Source: Streptomyces chattanoogensis (GTDB lineage Bacteria; Actinomycetota; Actinomycetes; Streptomycetales; Streptomycetaceae). Taken from it: a stretch of 64,000 bases of DNA. The notes beneath the pieces were generated by a model. That model had not been told where the DNA came from. It ran no database searches and saw only the letters and a program-made list of their open reading frames with translations. The stretch covers positions 1 through 64,000 of the forward strand of contig NZ_LGKG01000057.1 of NCBI RefSeq assembly GCF_001294335.1, written 5' to 3'. The number at the start of each line of letters is the position of its first letter. The first letter of the stretch is position 1. Made by a program: the position numbers and the translations under genes. Positions 19,462 to 29,176 of this stretch are shown piece after piece.

Positions 19462-19923
19462 ATGACCGATCATCTGCTCGACGGGCCCGAAGGCTACGAG
19501 ATCTCCACCGACCCCGCGCGCCTGGACGGCGACCTGGTCCACCACTGGCTGTCCACCGACGCGTACTGGGCCGTGGGCCGCACCCGCGAGCGGCACGACC
19601 GCGCCGTCGCCGGTTCGCTCAACTTCGGCCTGTACGAGTCCGGTTCGGGCCGCCAGGCCGCGTACGCCCGTGTGGTGACCGACCACGCCACCTTCGCCTG
19701 GCTCTGCGATGTCTATGTCGCCCGCGACGACCGCGGCAAGGGCCTGGGCACCGCCCTGGTGGAGGCCATAGCCGGGCATCTGACGCCCTGCGGCCTGACC
19801 CGGATCACGCTCGCCACCCAGGACGCGCACGGGGTGTACGAGAAGATCGGCTTCCGGAGCCTGGTGGCGCCGGAGCAGTGGATGACGCTCGGCCTGATGG
19901 ACCCCGGCCCCATCGACTTCTGA
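19462..19923 (+). CDS. GNAT family N-acetyltransferase
   Basis: A 153-residue acetyltransferase. The acetyl-CoA pyrophosphate loop is VYVARDDRGKGLGTALVEAI, and the C-terminal part contains the family end motif DAHGVYEKIGFRSL. The N-terminus (DLVHHWLSTDAYWAVGRTRE) resembles the GNAT subfamily commonly found as single genes in bacteria. Substrate unknown. The ATG at 19462 is preceded by AACCTCCCCGC, with no good ribosome binding site, so leaderless translation is possible. It follows the MocR gene by about 100 nt. Confidence 0.9.
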   Translation: MTDHLLDGPEGYEISTDPARLDGDLVHHWLSTDAYWAVGRTRERHDRAVAGSLNFGLYESGSGRQAAYARVVTDHATFAWLCDVYVARDDRGKGLGTALVEAIAGHLTPCGLTRITLATQDAHGVYEKIGFRSLVAPEQWMTLGLMDPGPIDF

Positions 19924-19965
19924 GCAACCCTGCCGCCCGGCGCCGGGGCCTCTTACCATCGGCGA

Positions 19966-20535
19966 ATGCACGTTCGTCTCAAGCTCCTCGCCGCCGCCCG
20001 CAGCTCCGCGCTGCTCGCGACCCGGTTCGGCGACGACCGCCCGCTGGACGCCGCCGGATGGCACGAGGCCGAGCGCGCCGCCCCCGTGCTGTGCCGGCTC
20101 GCCGCCGCCGAACTGCGCTACTGCTCGCCGTCGGCGCGCTGCCGGGAGACCGGTGAGCTCCTCGGCCTCACCCCGCTCGCCCAGCCGGCGCTGCGGGACT
20201 GCGACATGGGGCGCTGGCACGGCCGCACCCTGGGCGAGGTCACGGCCGCCGAGCCGGGGGCGGTGGACGCCTGGCTCGCCGACCCCCGGTCCGCGCCCCA
20301 CGGCGGGGAGTCGCTGCTGGCCTTCATCACCCGCATCGGCAACTGGCTCGACACCCGGCCCATCGAACAGGGCGCCGGACTGGTGGCCGTCGCCGAGCCC
20401 GGTGTCGTACGCGCCGCCCTCGCCTACGCGCTCCAGGCGCCCCCGCACACATACTGGCGGATAGACGTCCAGCCGCTCTCGGTGACGACGCTGACCGGGT
20501 CGGCCGGCAACTGGAGCCTGGCACTGGAGGCGTGA
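19966..20535 (+). CDS. Histidine phosphatase-fold protein lacking both catalytic histidines
   Basis: A 189-residue protein with the layout of the phosphoglycerate-mutase/histidine phosphatase family: PLDAAGWHEAERAA, YCSPSARCRETGELLGL, DMGRWHGRTLGEV and GGESLLAF. The N-terminal RHG motif is replaced by AARSSA, and the second catalytic His, usually SHGG, reads AEPG in VAVAEPGVVRAAL. It is therefore probably not a phosphatase. It may be a binding or regulatory relative, or its active site may differ. Similar degenerate members occur in Streptomyces. The neighbours give no pathway clue. Confidence 0.8.
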   Translation: MHVRLKLLAAARSSALLATRFGDDRPLDAAGWHEAERAAPVLCRLAAAELRYCSPSARCRETGELLGLTPLAQPALRDCDMGRWHGRTLGEVTAAEPGAVDAWLADPRSAPHGGESLLAFITRIGNWLDTRPIEQGAGLVAVAEPGVVRAALAYALQAPPHTYWRIDVQPLSVTTLTGSAGNWSLALEA

Positions 20536-20540
20536 GCCGG

Positions 20541-20572
20541 GCGGTGCCGGGCGGCGGGAAGCCCGGCACCGC
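20541..20572 (+). terminator. Hairpin after the histidine phosphatase-like gene
   Basis: A perfect 12-bp stem (20541-20552 with 20561-20572) and an 8-nt loop lie directly after the stop codon at 20535. There is no T-tract. It is a likely terminator. Confidence 0.7.
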
Positions 20573-20667
20573 AGGATCCGCCCGGATTCCTCCCGAATCC
20601 ACCCGGAAAGCCCATCGAAATCTGCCACCGACGTGCGCGCGGCCGTCCGGGACGATTCGCTCGGGGT

Positions 20668-21345
20668 ATGCGCACACATGCCGTCCCCCGCCGCCGCTCC
20701 GTCCGCCGTTGCGCCGCCCTGACCGCCGCCGTGGCGGCCTCGCTCGCTCTGGGCAGCGGCGGCGTCGCCACCGCCTCGGACGATACGAAAGCGGTGCTGG
20801 TCCAGCCCGATCCGGTGCCGCCCGGCGGTGAGTTCTCCGTCCTCGACGGCGGCAACTGCACCGGCGGGGCCGGTGAGGCCACGTTCGACGGTACGGACAT
20901 CCCCCGGCTGAAGCTGTCCACGCTGCGCGGTCAGGTCGGCGGCCGGGCCACCGTGCCGCGATCGACCAAGCCGGGTGAGTACACCGTCACCGTCACCTGT
21001 GACGGTGACAAGGGGGGCGACCGGGGCGGTGATTTCCAGCTGCAGGGCGACCACCCGCCCGGCCATGGCGAGCACGGCGCGGACGGCCCCGCCCGCCGCA
21101 CCTTCACCGGAAGTCTGAGGGTCTCCGCCGAGGCCGAGGTCGGCACCGAGACCAACAGCGACGTCGGCCCCGAAGGGGACATGGCCAAGGACCTGGGCGT
21201 CCCCAAGGGCGGCGCCCGCACCGGCCTCGGCGGCGGTTCCGGTGTCGGCACCGGTGTCACGGTGCTGGGCGGCGCGCTGCTGGCGGGCGCGATCGGCTGG
21301 GGCGTCGCCGCGTACGTCCGGCGTCCCCGGGGCGGCCGGGGCTGA
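20668..21345 (+). CDS. Exported membrane-anchored protein, unknown function
   Basis: A 225-residue protein with a basic N-terminus and signal peptide (about 1-36, cleavage near VATAS-DD), an extracytoplasmic beta-rich domain with two Cys (GGNCTGG and VTVTCDGD), a Gly/His/Asp-rich central stretch, and a C-terminal membrane helix (about 197-216) followed by RRPRGGRG. The visible folding pattern (PPGGEFSVLDGGNC and KPGEYTVTVTC) resembles Ig-like Streptomyces surface proteins. I do not recognise a named family. The Gly-rich linker before the helix suggests a stalk. Confidence 0.75.
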   Translation: MRTHAVPRRRSVRRCAALTAAVAASLALGSGGVATASDDTKAVLVQPDPVPPGGEFSVLDGGNCTGGAGEATFDGTDIPRLKLSTLRGQVGGRATVPRSTKPGEYTVTVTCDGDKGGDRGGDFQLQGDHPPGHGEHGADGPARRTFTGSLRVSAEAEVGTETNSDVGPEGDMAKDLGVPKGGARTGLGGGSGVGTGVTVLGGALLAGAIGWGVAAYVRRPRGGRG

Positions 21346-21356
21346 GGCGAGGGCGC

Positions 21357-21830
21357 CTACGGCTTCAGACCGAGCGCGGCCAGCCCCGTCCCGTCCATCA
21401 GGAACGGCACCGACTCATGGACGTGGGTGATCCGCCAGACACCGCCGGTCTTCCGCAGCCCGACGGTCGCCCGGAACCACAGCTCCACCTCGAGGCCGTC
21501 CCGTGTGCCGTCCTTCTTCGTGCCGTGCATCCGGTTGATGCTGTGCGCAAAGGCGACCCCGTCGCCCACCGCGACCTCGACCTGGGTCGGCGTCACCTCG
21601 ACGGGGCCCTCCCACGTCGCGTACCAGGCCTCGACGGCCTCCTGGCCGAGCGCCTCGGGGCCCGTGGACCGGAGCGGGGGAGCGAGGCCGAAGGTCACGA
21701 TCTCCGGCGCGCAGGGCGCGAGAAACCGCCGGGCGTCCCGCTCCGCGGTCGCCGCCGCACGGTCCGCCAGCAGCTCCCGGATCCGTGCCTCGTCGGCCTT
21801 CCGTCCGGTGTCGGTGGTCCGGTCGGTCAT
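21357..21830 (-). CDS. NTF2-like / SnoaL-like (SgcJ-type) protein
   Basis: A 157-residue cone-fold protein. It has the N-terminal helix ADEARIRELLADRAAATAERD, the APEIVTFGLAPPL strand, VGDGVAFAHSINRMHG and the terminal GVWRITHVHESVPF. Family members include SgcJ/EcaC-type proteins, ketosteroid isomerase-like enzymes and small-molecule binders, so a reaction cannot be assigned. The ATG follows AGGAGAG. It is convergent with the membrane protein at 20668-21345, with only 11 nt between them. Confidence 0.85.
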   Translation of the reverse strand: MTDRTTDTGRKADEARIRELLADRAAATAERDARRFLAPCAPEIVTFGLAPPLRSTGPEALGQEAVEAWYATWEGPVEVTPTQVEVAVGDGVAFAHSINRMHGTKKDGTRDGLEVELWFRATVGLRKTGGVWRITHVHESVPFLMDGTGLAALGLKP

Positions 21831-21954
21831 GAGATCTCTCCTGTCGCCAGGCGCCGGGGCGCCGCGAATCGGTGTCCGATGGGTAGACGCCGGCCGAAGC
21901 GGAAACTCATCGCCGGGCGCGGCGCCCCACCGGGGAGCCGAGGCCGGGGCGCTC

Positions 21955-22707
21955 CTACGACGCCAGCTGCGCCGTATCCCCCCTGGTCAGCCACGCATTC
22001 GCGGCCTCCACCCGGCCGCCGACGCGGAGCTTGGCGTAGGCGTGCTCCAGGTGTTTGTCGACCGTGCGGGGGCTGATCGCCAGGCGGCGGGCGATCTGCT
22101 GGTTGGTCAGGCCGTGGGCGAGCAGCGCGAGGACGGCGGACTCGCGGCGGGTGACCTGGCCGGGGGCGGGCGTGGGGGCCGGCGGGGCGAGGCGGTTGAG
22201 GACGCGGGTGAGGCGGGTGCGCAGCAGCGCGGCGGCGAAGACGTCGTTGTCGGTGAAGTCGGGGCCGCTGCGGTTGATGGCCAGGCAGATGCTGCGGGGG
22301 AGGGCGTCCACGTAGCCGCCGGGGAAGGACATGGCGAGCTGCCGCTCGGCGCCGACGGGCCGGTAGACGTCGGTGTAGGCGGCCAGCGAGTGGAATGCGC
22401 GGTTGGTCTGGAGGGTCGAGCGGCGCATGGGGTCGCCGGGGCCGAAGGTGGTGTGGGCGACCAGCGGGTCGGCCGGTGCGTCGCGGGCGAAGGCGTCCCA
22501 GGCATCCCCGGAGAGCAGGTCCGCGGGGTGGGTGAGCGGGCGGTGCGCCGGGTCGGGGCGGGGTGTCCACACGATGCTGTCGCCCGGTACGGCGCGGAGC
22601 AGTACGGGGAGCAGCGCCGGAACGAGGGTCTCCTCGTCGACGGCGTCGATCAGGAGGTCCACGACGGCGAAGATGCGTCGCAGGCCGACCTCCGCGGCCG
22701 CGCTCAT
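21955..22707 (-). CDS. LuxR family transcriptional regulator
   Basis: A 250-residue regulator. The N-terminal 180 residues form a sensing domain without recognised catalytic motifs (PGGYVDALPRSICLAINRSG). The C-terminal LuxR HTH (about 183-245) is clear: VTRRESAVLALLAHGLTNQQ then IARRLAISPRTVDKHLEHAY. No phosphoacceptor receiver domain is present, so it is not a two-component regulator. It is followed downstream, same strand, by the SnoaL-like gene, which could be its target. The signal is unknown. Confidence 0.9.
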   Translation of the reverse strand: MSAAAEVGLRRIFAVVDLLIDAVDEETLVPALLPVLLRAVPGDSIVWTPRPDPAHRPLTHPADLLSGDAWDAFARDAPADPLVAHTTFGPGDPMRRSTLQTNRAFHSLAAYTDVYRPVGAERQLAMSFPGGYVDALPRSICLAINRSGPDFTDNDVFAAALLRTRLTRVLNRLAPPAPTPAPGQVTRRESAVLALLAHGLTNQQIARRLAISPRTVDKHLEHAYAKLRVGGRVEAANAWLTRGDTAQLAS

Positions 22708-22831
22708 GTCTCCAGCGTGGCCAGCGCGGTGGGACGCGTCAAGAAGCCGAGGGGCCCCTCAAGGGGTGGCCGCCCGGCAGGGATTGCCGCCCGGCCGGCC
22801 GGGGGAAGACCGGCCGGGGGCGTCGGCCGCG

Positions 22832-23380
22832 TCAACGGCCGACGGCATGGACGCGGTGGACCGGGTTCTGTGCCACGGGCTTCCGGTGGCGCAGTCCGGC
22901 GTCGGCGGCGATGGTCCGCATCGCCTCCTCTCCCGCGTGGTTTCGCAGTGCCCGCGGACCCACGCCCTCGCCCGTGCGGAAGGCGTCCACGAGCGCGTTC
23001 TCGGTGGCGTAGAGGGCCTGCAGCATGGTGAAGAAGCCCGCCGCGTAGTGGGGCGAATCCGGGTTCGCCAGCACCTCGGCGTGCTCGTCGGGCAGCTCGT
23101 AGGCGTCGGCCCCGGGTGCGTAGGCCACATATCCGCCGGCCACCTGGGCGGCCAGCCATTCCCGTACGTACCGCTCGACCAGCCCCGTGCGGACGGCGAG
23201 CTGCGCGGAGGTGAGCGGCCCGGCACCGGCCATCGCGGTGTACAGGCCGAGCCGGTCACCGAGGGAGGTGCACAGACCGGCCGCCGCGGCCCCGCCGTCG
23301 GTGATCACCTGCTCCAGGAACTCCGTCACCCGGTCCTCGCCCATGGCAGCACCAGGGGTGACGCCGGCGGACGTGGCCAT
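22832..23380 (-). CDS. SAM methyltransferase-family remnant: winged helix joined to C-terminal tail, SAM domain missing
   Basis: A 182-residue protein with an intact N-terminal dimerisation/winged-helix domain of the class I methyltransferase family (GDRLGLYTAMAGAGPLTSAQ, TGLVERYVREWLAAQVAGGY). After residue 150 the frame goes straight into a sequence typical of the family's extreme C-terminus (EEAMRTIAADAGLRHRKPVA). The Rossmann SAM-binding domain, about 150 residues with a GxGxG loop, is absent. The reading frame is kept across the join. Start ATG 23380 has a strong GGAGGTG site. It cannot be a methyltransferase as read, but could still act as a DNA- or ligand-binding protein, or be a pseudogene. 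Confidence 0.7.
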   Translation of the reverse strand: MATSAGVTPGAAMGEDRVTEFLEQVITDGGAAAAGLCTSLGDRLGLYTAMAGAGPLTSAQLAVRTGLVERYVREWLAAQVAGGYVAYAPGADAYELPDEHAEVLANPDSPHYAAGFFTMLQALYATENALVDAFRTGEGVGPRALRNHAGEEAMRTIAADAGLRHRKPVAQNPVHRVHAVGR

Positions 23381-23540
23381 GCCTTCACCTCCTCGTACGC
23401 CCCCACTCCACCAGGGCCGCGGGCCCCCGCGCCATACGGGATTCCCCGTATACGGCGGAGGCCCCTGGCTGACATTCACGACATACCAGGCCGACACTGG
23501 AAGGGAGGGGGCGGAGGAAAAGGAAGGGAGGAGGCGCGTC

Positions 23541-23732
23541 ATGCGGAAGATGGTCGACTGCCGGGATCACCCGAGCGAGATGCACTGCACCCTCGTCATC
23601 GCGGGCGAGGAGGAGGAAGTGGTCCGCGCCGCCACCGAGCACGCGGTGTCCGTGCACGGCCACGCGGACAGCCCCGAGCTGCGGGAGCAGATCCGGGCGT
23701 CGCTCAAGGACGAGGCTCCGCAGCACGCCTGA
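23541..23732 (+). CDS. DUF1059 domain-containing small protein
   Basis: A 63-residue protein starting MRKMVDCRDHPSEMHCTL, with the DUF1059 features: two Cys near the N-terminus, SGEEDEV-like IAGEEEEVVRAATEHAVSVHGH, and an acidic helix. Function is unknown, and the Cys/His set could bind metal. The ATG follows AAGGGAGGAGG. It is divergent from the truncated methyltransferase, with 160 nt between the starts, which include a CCGTATACGG-type dyad near 23450. Confidence 0.88.
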   Translation: MRKMVDCRDHPSEMHCTLVIAGEEEEVVRAATEHAVSVHGHADSPELREQIRASLKDEAPQHA

Positions 23733-23802
23733 GCCGCGGGCGAGCGGACAGGCTGCCCTCTTGGGGCACGGCGGCGGGGTGACCGCGGCGGTCCGGGCGG
23801 CC

Positions 23803-24024
23803 TCAGAGGCCGCTCAGCTTGCCGTACGGGCTCATGATCCGGTGCTGCACCGAGCCGAAGTCGACGAGCACCGCGACCCCTTCCTCGATGCCGGTGACCC
23901 GGCCGAGGCCGTAGACGTCGTGTGTCACCCGGTCTCCCATGGCGAACTGCTTCGGAGGGGGCGCGACCGGGGCCTTGAAGGGGCTGGTCGGCAGATGGCG
24001 TTTGGTAACCGGGCGCTTTGTCAT
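23803..24024 (-). CDS. Stand-alone UvrD/PcrA C-terminal Tudor-like domain protein
   Basis: A 73-residue protein (MTKRPVTKRHLPTSPFKAP...). Its core GDRVTHDVYGLGRVTGIEEG and VAVLVDFGSVQHRIMSPYGKL resembles the Tudor-like C-terminal domain of UvrD/PcrA helicases, which contacts RNA polymerase, and more loosely CarD-type domains. A basic flexible N-terminus precedes it. It is likely a small beta-barrel binding RNA polymerase or nucleic acid; the role is inferred from fold resemblance. It is divergent from argC. Confidence 0.7.
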   Translation of the reverse strand: MTKRPVTKRHLPTSPFKAPVAPPPKQFAMGDRVTHDVYGLGRVTGIEEGVAVLVDFGSVQHRIMSPYGKLSGL

Positions 24025-24100
24025 TGCCGTCAGTATGCGCCCGCCGGAGGGCCTCGGGTATCCGCTTCGCTTCCCCGGTCGCGGATCAGGGTCCACGGCA

Positions 24101-25181
<1,081 letters not shown>

Positions 25182-25257
25182 GCGAGCGGAGCGAGGGAAC
25201 CATTGAGGGGTGCGTGCGACGCGAATGCGTTCGCGCCGAGCGGAGCGAGGCCACAGC
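25182..25257 (+). repeat. argC-argJ spacer with GAGCGGAGCGAGG direct repeats
   Basis: The spacer carries two copies of GAGCGGAGCGAGG (about 25186-25198 and 25239-25251), with a GCGAA...TTCGC hairpin between them. This G/A-skewed repeat type is scattered near Streptomyces start codons and reads as Ser-Glu-Arg-rich when translated. It is probably a non-coding extragenic repeat. Its position could weaken coupling of argJ to argC. Confidence 0.6.
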
Positions 25258-26412
25258 ATGAGTGTGACGGCAGCCAAGGGATTCACGGCGGCGGGCATCG
25301 CCGCCGGAATCAAAGAGAACGGCAACCCGGACCTCGCCCTCGTGGTGAACAACGGGCCGCGCCTGGCCGCCGCCGGCGTCTTCACCTCCAACCGCGTCAA
25401 GGCCGCGCCGGTCGTCTGGTCCGAGCAGGTCCTCAAGGGCGGCCGGGTCTCCGCCGTCATCCTCAACTCCGGTGGCGCCAACGCCTGTACGGGCCCGCTG
25501 GGCTTCCAGGACACCCATGCGACCGCGGAGAAGGTCGCCGAGGTGCTCGACGGCCACAGCGCCGGTGAGGTGGCGGTCGCGTCCACGGGACTGATCGGCC
25601 TCCGGCTCCCGATGGACAAGCTGCTGCCCGGAGTCGAGCGGGCCGCCGCCGAACTGACCGAGCACGGCGGCGAGAAGGCCGCCATCGCCATCAAGACCAC
25701 CGACAGCGTGCACAAGACCGCCGTCGCCCAGGGCGACGGCTGGACGGTCGGCGGAATGGCCAAGGGCGCCGGCATGCTCGCCCCCGGCCTGGCCACCATG
25801 CTCGTCGTGCTCACCACCGACGCCGATCTGCCGTCCGGGGACCTGGACTCGGCGCTGCGGGCCGCGACCCGCACCACCTTCGACCGGGTCGACTCCGACG
25901 GCTGTATGTCCACCAACGACACCGTCCTGCTGCTCGCCTCCGGCGCGTCGGGCGTCGTCCCCGGGCAGGCCGCCTTCGCCGAGGCCGTCCGCACGGTCTG
26001 CGACGACCTCGCCCGTCAGCTCATCGGCGACGCCGAGGGCGCGAGCAAGGACATCCGCATCGAGGTGGTCAACGCCGCGAGCGAGGACGACGCCGTCGAG
26101 GTCGGCCGCTCCATCGCCCGGAACAACCTCCTCAAGTGCGCCATCCACGGCGAGGACCCCAACTGGGGCCGGGTGCTCTCCGCGATCGGCACCACCTCCG
26201 CCGCCTTCGAGCCGGACCAGCTCAACGTCGCCATCAACGACGTCTGGGTCTGCAAGAACGGCTCGGTGGGGGAGGACCGCGACCTGGTGGACATGCGCTA
26301 CCGGGAGGTACGGATCACCGCCGACCTGGCCGCGGGCGGCGAGTCCGCGGTCATCTGGACCAACGACCTCACCGCCGACTACGTCCACGAGAACAGCGCC
26401 TACTCCTCATGA
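25258..26412 (+). CDS. argJ: Bifunctional glutamate N-acetyltransferase / amino-acid acetyltransferase
   Basis: Transfers acetyl between N-acetylornithine and glutamate, recycling the acetyl group. In bifunctional forms it also uses acetyl-CoA. The 384-residue precursor self-cleaves before Thr180 in [17 protein letters not shown], giving alpha and beta chains. Other family segments are [28 protein letters not shown] and [17 protein letters not shown] at 25258 begins [13 protein letters not shown]; the longer upstream frame is repeat DNA. Its stop overlaps argB by 4 bp (ATGA). Confidence 0.96.
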   Translation: MSVTAAKGFTAAGIAAGIKENGNPDLALVVNNGPRLAAAGVFTSNRVKAAPVVWSEQVLKGGRVSAVILNSGGANACTGPLGFQDTHATAEKVAEVLDGHSAGEVAVASTGLIGLRLPMDKLLPGVERAAAELTEHGGEKAAIAIKTTDSVHKTAVAQGDGWTVGGMAKGAGMLAPGLATMLVVLTTDADLPSGDLDSALRAATRTTFDRVDSDGCMSTNDTVLLLASGASGVVPGQAAFAEAVRTVCDDLARQLIGDAEGASKDIRIEVVNAASEDDAVEVGRSIARNNLLKCAIHGEDPNWGRVLSAIGTTSAAFEPDQLNVAINDVWVCKNGSVGEDRDLVDMRYREVRITADLAAGGESAVIWTNDLTADYVHENSAYSS

Positions 26413-27338
26413 CCACTCGCAAGCACACCGCGCTCCCCAAGGCCCGGACCCTCATCGAGGCGCTGCCCTGGCTGACCCGGCATCACGGCAAGACCGTCGT
26501 CATCAAGTTCGGCGGCAACGCCATGGTCGACGAGGAGCTCAAGCGCGCCTTCGCCCAGGACGTCGTCTTCCTGCGCCACGCCGGGCTGCGCCCTGTCGTC
26601 GTCCACGGCGGCGGCCCGCAGATCAGCGCCCAGCTGGACCGGCTCGGCCTGGAGTCGGAGTTCAAGGGCGGCCTGCGGGTCACCACGCCCGAGGCGATGA
26701 ACGTCGTACGGATGGTGCTGGCCGGCCAGGTGCAGCGCGAGCTCGTCGGGCTGCTCAACGAGCACGGCCCGCTCGCCGTGGGCATGACCGGCGAGGACGC
26801 CCATCTGATGACCGCGACCAAGCACTACGCCGACATCGACGGCGAGCGGGTGGACATCGGCCGGGTCGGCGAGATCACCGCCATCGACCCCGGAGCGGTC
26901 CAGGCGCTGCTGGACGACGGCCGGATCCCGGTCATCTCCTCCATCGCCCGCAGCAGCGACGCAGAGGATGCTGCCTCCGGGGCCTCGGGGGTCTTCAACG
27001 TCAACGCCGACACCGCAGCGGCCGCCCTGGCCGCGGCACTCGGTGCCGAGACGCTGATGGTCCTCACCGACGTCGAGGGCCTCTACGAGGACTGGCCGAA
27101 CAGCGACGAGGTGATCTCCCGCCTCACCGCCACCCAGCTGGAGAAGCTGCTGCCCGACCTGGCCAGCGGCATGGTCCCCAAGATGCGGGGCTGTCTGCAC
27201 GCCGTACGCAACGGCGTCCACACCGCCCGGGTCATCGACGGCCGGGTCCAGCACTCCATCCTGCTGGAGATCTTCACCGACGAAGGAATCGGCACCATGG
27301 TCGTGCCGGACACGAACACCATCGAGGGGGCGACATGA
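26409..27338 (+). CDS. argB: Acetylglutamate kinase
   Basis: Phosphorylates N-acetylglutamate, the usual arginine feedback point. The 309-residue product has the amino-acid kinase fold, with IKFGGNAM (catalytic Lys), [31 protein letters not shown] and [13 protein letters not shown]. An N-terminal helix ([19 protein letters not shown]) is of the type linked to hexameric, arginine-inhibited kinases. It is coupled by 4-bp overlaps on both sides, to argJ and argD. Confidence 0.97.
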   Translation: MTTRKHTALPKARTLIEALPWLTRHHGKTVVIKFGGNAMVDEELKRAFAQDVVFLRHAGLRPVVVHGGGPQISAQLDRLGLESEFKGGLRVTTPEAMNVVRMVLAGQVQRELVGLLNEHGPLAVGMTGEDAHLMTATKHYADIDGERVDIGRVGEITAIDPGAVQALLDDGRIPVISSIARSSDAEDAASGASGVFNVNADTAAAALAAALGAETLMVLTDVEGLYEDWPNSDEVISRLTATQLEKLLPDLASGMVPKMRGCLHAVRNGVHTARVIDGRVQHSILLEIFTDEGIGTMVVPDTNTIEGAT

Positions 27339-28573
27339 ACGGCGAGGCCGCAGACAGCCGGGGCCCGGCGGACAACGCGGGGCTGACCCGGCGCTGGCAG
27401 GGCGCGATGATGGACAACTTCGGCACTCCGCGCATCCCGCTGGTACGCGGCGAGGGCGCGGTGGTCTGGGACGCCGACGGCAGGGAATACCTCGACTTCC
27501 TCGGCGGCATCGCGGTCAACGCCCTGGGCCACGCCCACCCCGCCGTCGTCCGCGCGGTCTCCGACCAGGTCGCCACCCTCGGCCATGTCTCCAACTTCTT
27601 CGTCGCCGAGCCCACCGTGGCCCTGGCCGAGCGGCTGCTCGCACTCGCCGGCCGCCCCGGCCGGGTCTACTTCTCCAACTCCGGCGCCGAGGCCAACGAA
27701 GCCGCCTTCAAGATCGGCCGGCTGACGGGGCGTACGCATATGGTCTCCACGGCCGGCGGCTTCCACGGCCGCACCATGGGCGCCCTCGCGCTCACCGGCC
27801 AGCCCGCCAAGCAGGCCCCGTTCGCGCCCCTGCCCGGCGACGTCGACTACGTCCCGTACGGGGACGTGGAGGCCCTCCGCGCCGCCGTCACCACCGACAC
27901 CGCCTTCGTCATCCTCGAACCCGTCCAGGGCGAGAACGGCGTCGTCGTGCCGCCGCCCGGCTACCTCCGGGCCGCCCGCGAGATCACCGCCGCCACCGGC
28001 ACCCTGCTCGTCCTCGACGAGATCCAGACCGGTATCGGCCGCACCGGCCACTGGCTGGAGTCCCAGGCCCAGGGCGTCGAGGCCGACATCGTCACCCTCG
28101 CCAAGGGCCTCGGCGGCGGCCTGCCCATCGGCGCCACCCTCGCCTTCGGGCCCGCCGCGGATCTCCTCACCCCCGGCTCGCACGGCTCCACCTTCAGCGG
28201 CAACCCCGTCGTCTGCGCCGGCGCCCTCGCGGTCCTGGACACCATCGAGAAGGACGGCATCCTCGATCACGTCAAGCGCGTCGGCGAGCGGCTGCGGAAC
28301 GGAATCGAGGCGCTGGGGCACCCATTGGTCGGCCAGGTCCGCGGTGCGGGCCTCCTCCTGGGTATCGTCTTGACCGAGTCCCTCGCACCGCGGGTGCAGC
28401 AGGCGGCTCAGGACGCGGGCCTCCTGGTGAACGCGGTCGCGCCGGACGTGATCCGGCTCGCCCCGCCGCTGATCGTCTCCGACGAGCAGGCGGACACGTT
28501 CCTCCACAAGCTCCCCGCCGTCCTCAACACGGCCCGCGAAGCGGCCGACGGGGAACAACGATCCGGAGACTGA
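27335..28573 (+). CDS. argD: Acetylornithine aminotransferase
   Basis: PLP-dependent class III aminotransferase making N-acetylornithine from the semialdehyde. In the 412-residue product, the PLP Lys lies in [15 protein letters not shown], with [29 protein letters not shown] and the small-domain [15 protein letters not shown]. The ATG overlaps the argB stop (ATGA). It is followed after 8 nt by argR, so regulator and enzymes share a message. Confidence 0.97.
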   Translation: MNGEAADSRGPADNAGLTRRWQGAMMDNFGTPRIPLVRGEGAVVWDADGREYLDFLGGIAVNALGHAHPAVVRAVSDQVATLGHVSNFFVAEPTVALAERLLALAGRPGRVYFSNSGAEANEAAFKIGRLTGRTHMVSTAGGFHGRTMGALALTGQPAKQAPFAPLPGDVDYVPYGDVEALRAAVTTDTAFVILEPVQGENGVVVPPPGYLRAAREITAATGTLLVLDEIQTGIGRTGHWLESQAQGVEADIVTLAKGLGGGLPIGATLAFGPAADLLTPGSHGSTFSGNPVVCAGALAVLDTIEKDGILDHVKRVGERLRNGIEALGHPLVGQVRGAGLLLGIVLTESLAPRVQQAAQDAGLLVNAVAPDVIRLAPPLIVSDEQADTFLHKLPAVLNTAREAADGEQRSGD

Positions 28574-28581
28574 CGACAACG

Positions 28582-29124
28582 ATGACCGAGCCGCAGGGGA
28601 CCGAGTCGCACAACGGCGGCCCGGCCGTACCGCAGACCCGCACCGCCCGCCACCGCCGGATCGTGGACATCCTCAACCGGCAGCCGGTCCGCTCCCAGAG
28701 CCAGCTCGCCAAGCTGCTCGCCGACGACGGCCTGTCCGTCACCCAGGCGACGCTCTCCCGCGATCTGGACGAACTGGGCGCGGTCAAGATCCGCAACACC
28801 GGCGGCGAGCTGATCTACGCGGTCCCCAGCGAGGGCGGCGACCGCAAGCCCAGGGCCCCGCTGGGCGAGTCCGCCAAGGAGGAGCGGATGCGCCGCCTCT
28901 CCGGCGAACTCCTCATCTCCGCCGAGGCCTCCGCCAACCTCGTCGTGCTGCGCACCCCGCCCGGCGCCGCCCAGTTCCTGGCCTCGGCCATCGACCAGGC
29001 GGAGCTGCACGACATCCTCGGCACCATCGCCGGGGACGACACCCTGATGCTCATCAGCCGCGATCCGGCGGGCGGGCAGGCGCTTGCGGATCATCTGCTG
29101 AGGCTGGCGCAGAAGGGGCTCTGA
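28582..29124 (+). CDS. argR: Arginine repressor
   Basis: A 180-residue ArgR. The N-terminal winged helix (about 13-80) contains [20 protein letters not shown] and [18 protein letters not shown]. The C-terminal domain that binds arginine and forms hexamers includes [12 protein letters not shown]. With arginine it binds paired ARG boxes; candidates lie before argC and, very clearly, before argG in this window. It is cotranscribed at the end of argCJBDR, giving autoregulation. Confidence 0.97.
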   Translation: MTEPQGTESHNGGPAVPQTRTARHRRIVDILNRQPVRSQSQLAKLLADDGLSVTQATLSRDLDELGAVKIRNTGGELIYAVPSEGGDRKPRAPLGESAKEERMRRLSGELLISAEASANLVVLRTPPGAAQFLASAIDQAELHDILGTIAGDDTLMLISRDPAGGQALADHLLRLAQKGL

Positions 29125-29125
29125 G

Positions 29126-29164
29126 CGTGCGGCGGCGCATCTGCTTGCCGATCGCCGCCGCACG
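29126..29164. terminator. Bidirectional hairpin between argR and vWA gene
   Basis: A 12-bp perfect stem (29126-29137 with 29153-29164) with a 15-nt loop fills the gap between convergent argR and the vWA gene. It marks the end of the arg operon and of the accessory six-gene operon. Confidence 0.78.
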
Positions 29165-29176
29165 GGGCTGGCCGGA

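Noticed and set aside
17884..21075. 1063-residue minus-strand ORF
   Set aside because: Covers MocR, GNAT, phosphatase-like and membrane-protein genes on the other strand, all with family motifs; its own translation has none.
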